From: Pleomorphomonas sp. PLEO
GTDB lineage: Bacteria > Pseudomonadota > Alphaproteobacteria > Rhizobiales > Pleomorphomonadaceae
Reading direction: 5' to 3'
Assembly: GCF_041320595.1 (NCBI RefSeq)
Contig: NZ_CP166625.1
Coordinates: 3,532,001 to 3,596,000 of the forward strand
Length of the DNA stretch: 64,000 nucleotides
Position 1 is the stretch's first letter. Each line of letters begins with the position of its first letter. Of the stretch, positions 62,877 through 64,000 are shown piece by piece. The position numbers and the translations under genes were made by a program. Under the pieces are notes generated by a model. It saw only the letters and a program-made list of their open reading frames with translations, was not told where the DNA came from and did not search any database.

Positions 62877-64000
62877 TCAGCCTTCCGTCACCTCGGCCTC
62901 TTCATATTCGGCCGAGAGCGTCAGCCACTCTTCCTCAAGTGTATCCAGGCCACGAAGGGCGTCGGCCCTTTCCTTGGAGAGCCTTGCGCCTTTGGCGGGA
63001 TCGCTTGTGAACAGGGCGGGATCGGCAAGCGCCGCGTCAATACGGGCGATCAGCTTTCGCAGCTTGTCCATGTCCGCTTCGATGCCCTGGATGCGTTTCC
63101 TGAGCGGGGCGAGCTGGACGCGCCGTTCAGCGGCGAGGCGACGACGATCGGCGTTGGTGACTTTTTGTTCGTCAGGCTTCGTCGATGTCCGGTCGGCGTC
63201 GCCGGACAGGATGAAGCGTTTGTAGTCGTCCATATCGCCATCGAAGGGCGTAATGGTACCTTTGTCCACCAGCCAGAGACGATCCATGGTCGCGTCGACC
63301 AGATGTCGGTCGTGGCTAACCAAAATAACCGCCCCCTCGAAGTCGTTGAGCGCCTGAATCAAACTCTCGCGGCTATCGATGTCGAGATGGTTGGTCGGCT
63401 CGTCGAGGATCAGGAGATTGGGTCCATGGAAGGTTGCGAGACCCAGAAGCAGGCGGGCTTTTTCACCACCCGAGAGTTCACGGGCCGGCGTGTCCATCTT
63501 ATTGGTGTCGAGACCCATCTGGGCAACACGTGAGCGCACGCGGGCATCGGGCGCGTCCGGCATCAGGCGGCGAACGTGCGCGACGGCCGTCTCATCAGGA
63601 TGGAGTTCATCGAGCTGATGCTGGGCGAAGAAGGCGATCTCCAGTTTACCAGCCTTGATGATATTGCCGGAGAAGGGCGTCAGGCGGTCGGCCAGGGCCT
63701 TGGCGAAAGTCGATTTGCCATTGCCGTTCTTGCCCAGAAGGGCAATGCGGTCGTCGTCGTCAATGCGTAACGTCAACCGCTTCAATACCGGTTTTTCCGG
63801 GTCGTAACCGAGATCGACCTTGTCGTAGGTGACGATGGGCGGCGCCAGCTTGGCCTTGGGATTTGGGAAGCTGATCTGCCGGACATTGTCCTCCACCACG
63901 GCGTCGACAATGTCGAGCCTCTCCAGCATCTTGATGCGCGACTGCGCCTGTGTTGCCTTGCTGGCCTTGTAGCGGAAGCGATCGACGAAGGCTTGCAAGT
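62877..64000 (-). CDS. ABC-F family ATPase (C-terminal part, cut by window end)
   Basis: The visible 373 residues cover the linker and the second ABC cassette of an ABC-F protein; the first cassette lies beyond the window. Linker QAFVDRFRYKASKATQAQSRIKML, Walker A LLGKNGNGKSTFAKALADRL, signature ELSGGEKARLLLGLAT, Walker B LLILDEPTNHLDIDSRESL, H-loop LVSHDRH. A coiled C-terminal extension follows (about residues 285-370). Resembles YheS/Uup-type ribosome-associated ATPases. Soluble, not a transporter. Confidence 0.9.
   Translation of the reverse strand, partial: LQAFVDRFRYKASKATQAQSRIKMLERLDIVDAVVEDNVRQISFPNPKAKLAPPIVTYDKVDLGYDPEKPVLKRLTLRIDDDDRIALLGKNGNGKSTFAKALADRLTPFSGNIIKAGKLEIAFFAQHQLDELHPDETAVAHVRRLMPDAPDARVRSRVAQMGLDTNKMDTPARELSGGEKARLLLGLATFHGPNLLILDEPTNHLDIDSRESLIQALNDFEGAVILVSHDRHLVDATMDRLWLVDKGTITPFDGDMDDYKRFILSGDADRTSTKPDEQKVTNADRRRLAAERRVQLAPLRKRIQGIEADMDKLRKLIARIDAALADPALFTSDPAKGARLSKERADALRGLDTLEEEWLTLSAEYEEAEVTEG

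Overview
The window is a high-GC chromosomal segment of an alphaproteobacterium, most likely Hyphomicrobiales (rhizobia-like). The support is the dense ABC sugar-uptake operons, the extended phn operon with rhizobial-type accessory genes, the FliN-like and DUF599/DUF3253/LprI-type housekeeping genes, and consistently strong GC3. No IS element, phage, CRISPR array or rRNA was seen. There are two tRNAs (Ser-GCT, Leu-GAG).

Layout. (1) 1-9.7 kb: a pentitol/pentulose region with an SDR dehydrogenase, an UlaE-type L-xylulose-5-P 3-epimerase, an L-xylulose kinase (LyxK type), a ribose-class ABC transporter, a divergent AraC regulator and a xylulokinase. (2) 10.0-15.1 kb: a compact, co-directional YcaO-TfuA operon headed by an XRE regulator and a large SARP/BTAD-TPR regulator. 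It contains an 86-residue Cys-free small protein whose end overlaps the YcaO start, and it looks like an undescribed peptide- or protein-modification (possibly thioamidation/RiPP) system. (3) 15.1-23.8 kb: a carbohydrate ABC operon with a cytosolic DUF5060/DUF4038-type glycoside hydrolase and two tandem paralogous binding proteins, facing a ROK regulator across a strong 13-bp inverted repeat. (4) 23.9-37.7 kb: pyridoxal kinase, then a C-P lyase (phosphonate) locus: phnF divergent from phnGHIJKL, a hexapeptide transferase, phnC, phnD, two phnE, phnM, phnN and a DUF1045 protein with 2H-phosphoesterase motifs. phnL carries a frame break exactly at A AAA AAG. (5) 37.8-41.3 kb: anthrone-oxygenase-like, NmrA-like and TetR genes, tRNA-Ser and an aldo/keto reductase. 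(6) 41.5-52.5 kb: araA, araD, AraC, galK, galT and a galactofuranose-type (YtfQ-YtfR-YtfT-YjfF) transporter. (7) 53-64 kb: mostly core genes (lipB, FliN-like, tRNA-Leu, a GGDEF-EAL protein in an AT-rich patch, mgtE, a frame-broken GH25 lysozyme, LprI-like, ClpP-like, YdcF, DUF3253, DUF599 and an ABC-F ATPase cut by the window end).

How the genes work together. Region 1 can take an L-xylulose-type sugar to L-ribulose-5-P, and AraD of region 6 can take that on to D-xylulose-5-P. Regions 3 and 6 look like uptake and breakdown of plant-polymer sugars, including furanoses. Region 4 scavenges phosphorus from phosphonates. All five periplasmic binding-protein genes are followed by a strong intercistronic hairpin, as expected when the binding protein is made in excess over its membrane partners. 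Two genes (phnL and the GH25 lysozyme) are broken in homopolymers that are each one base short, so sequencing error must be excluded before any biological reading.
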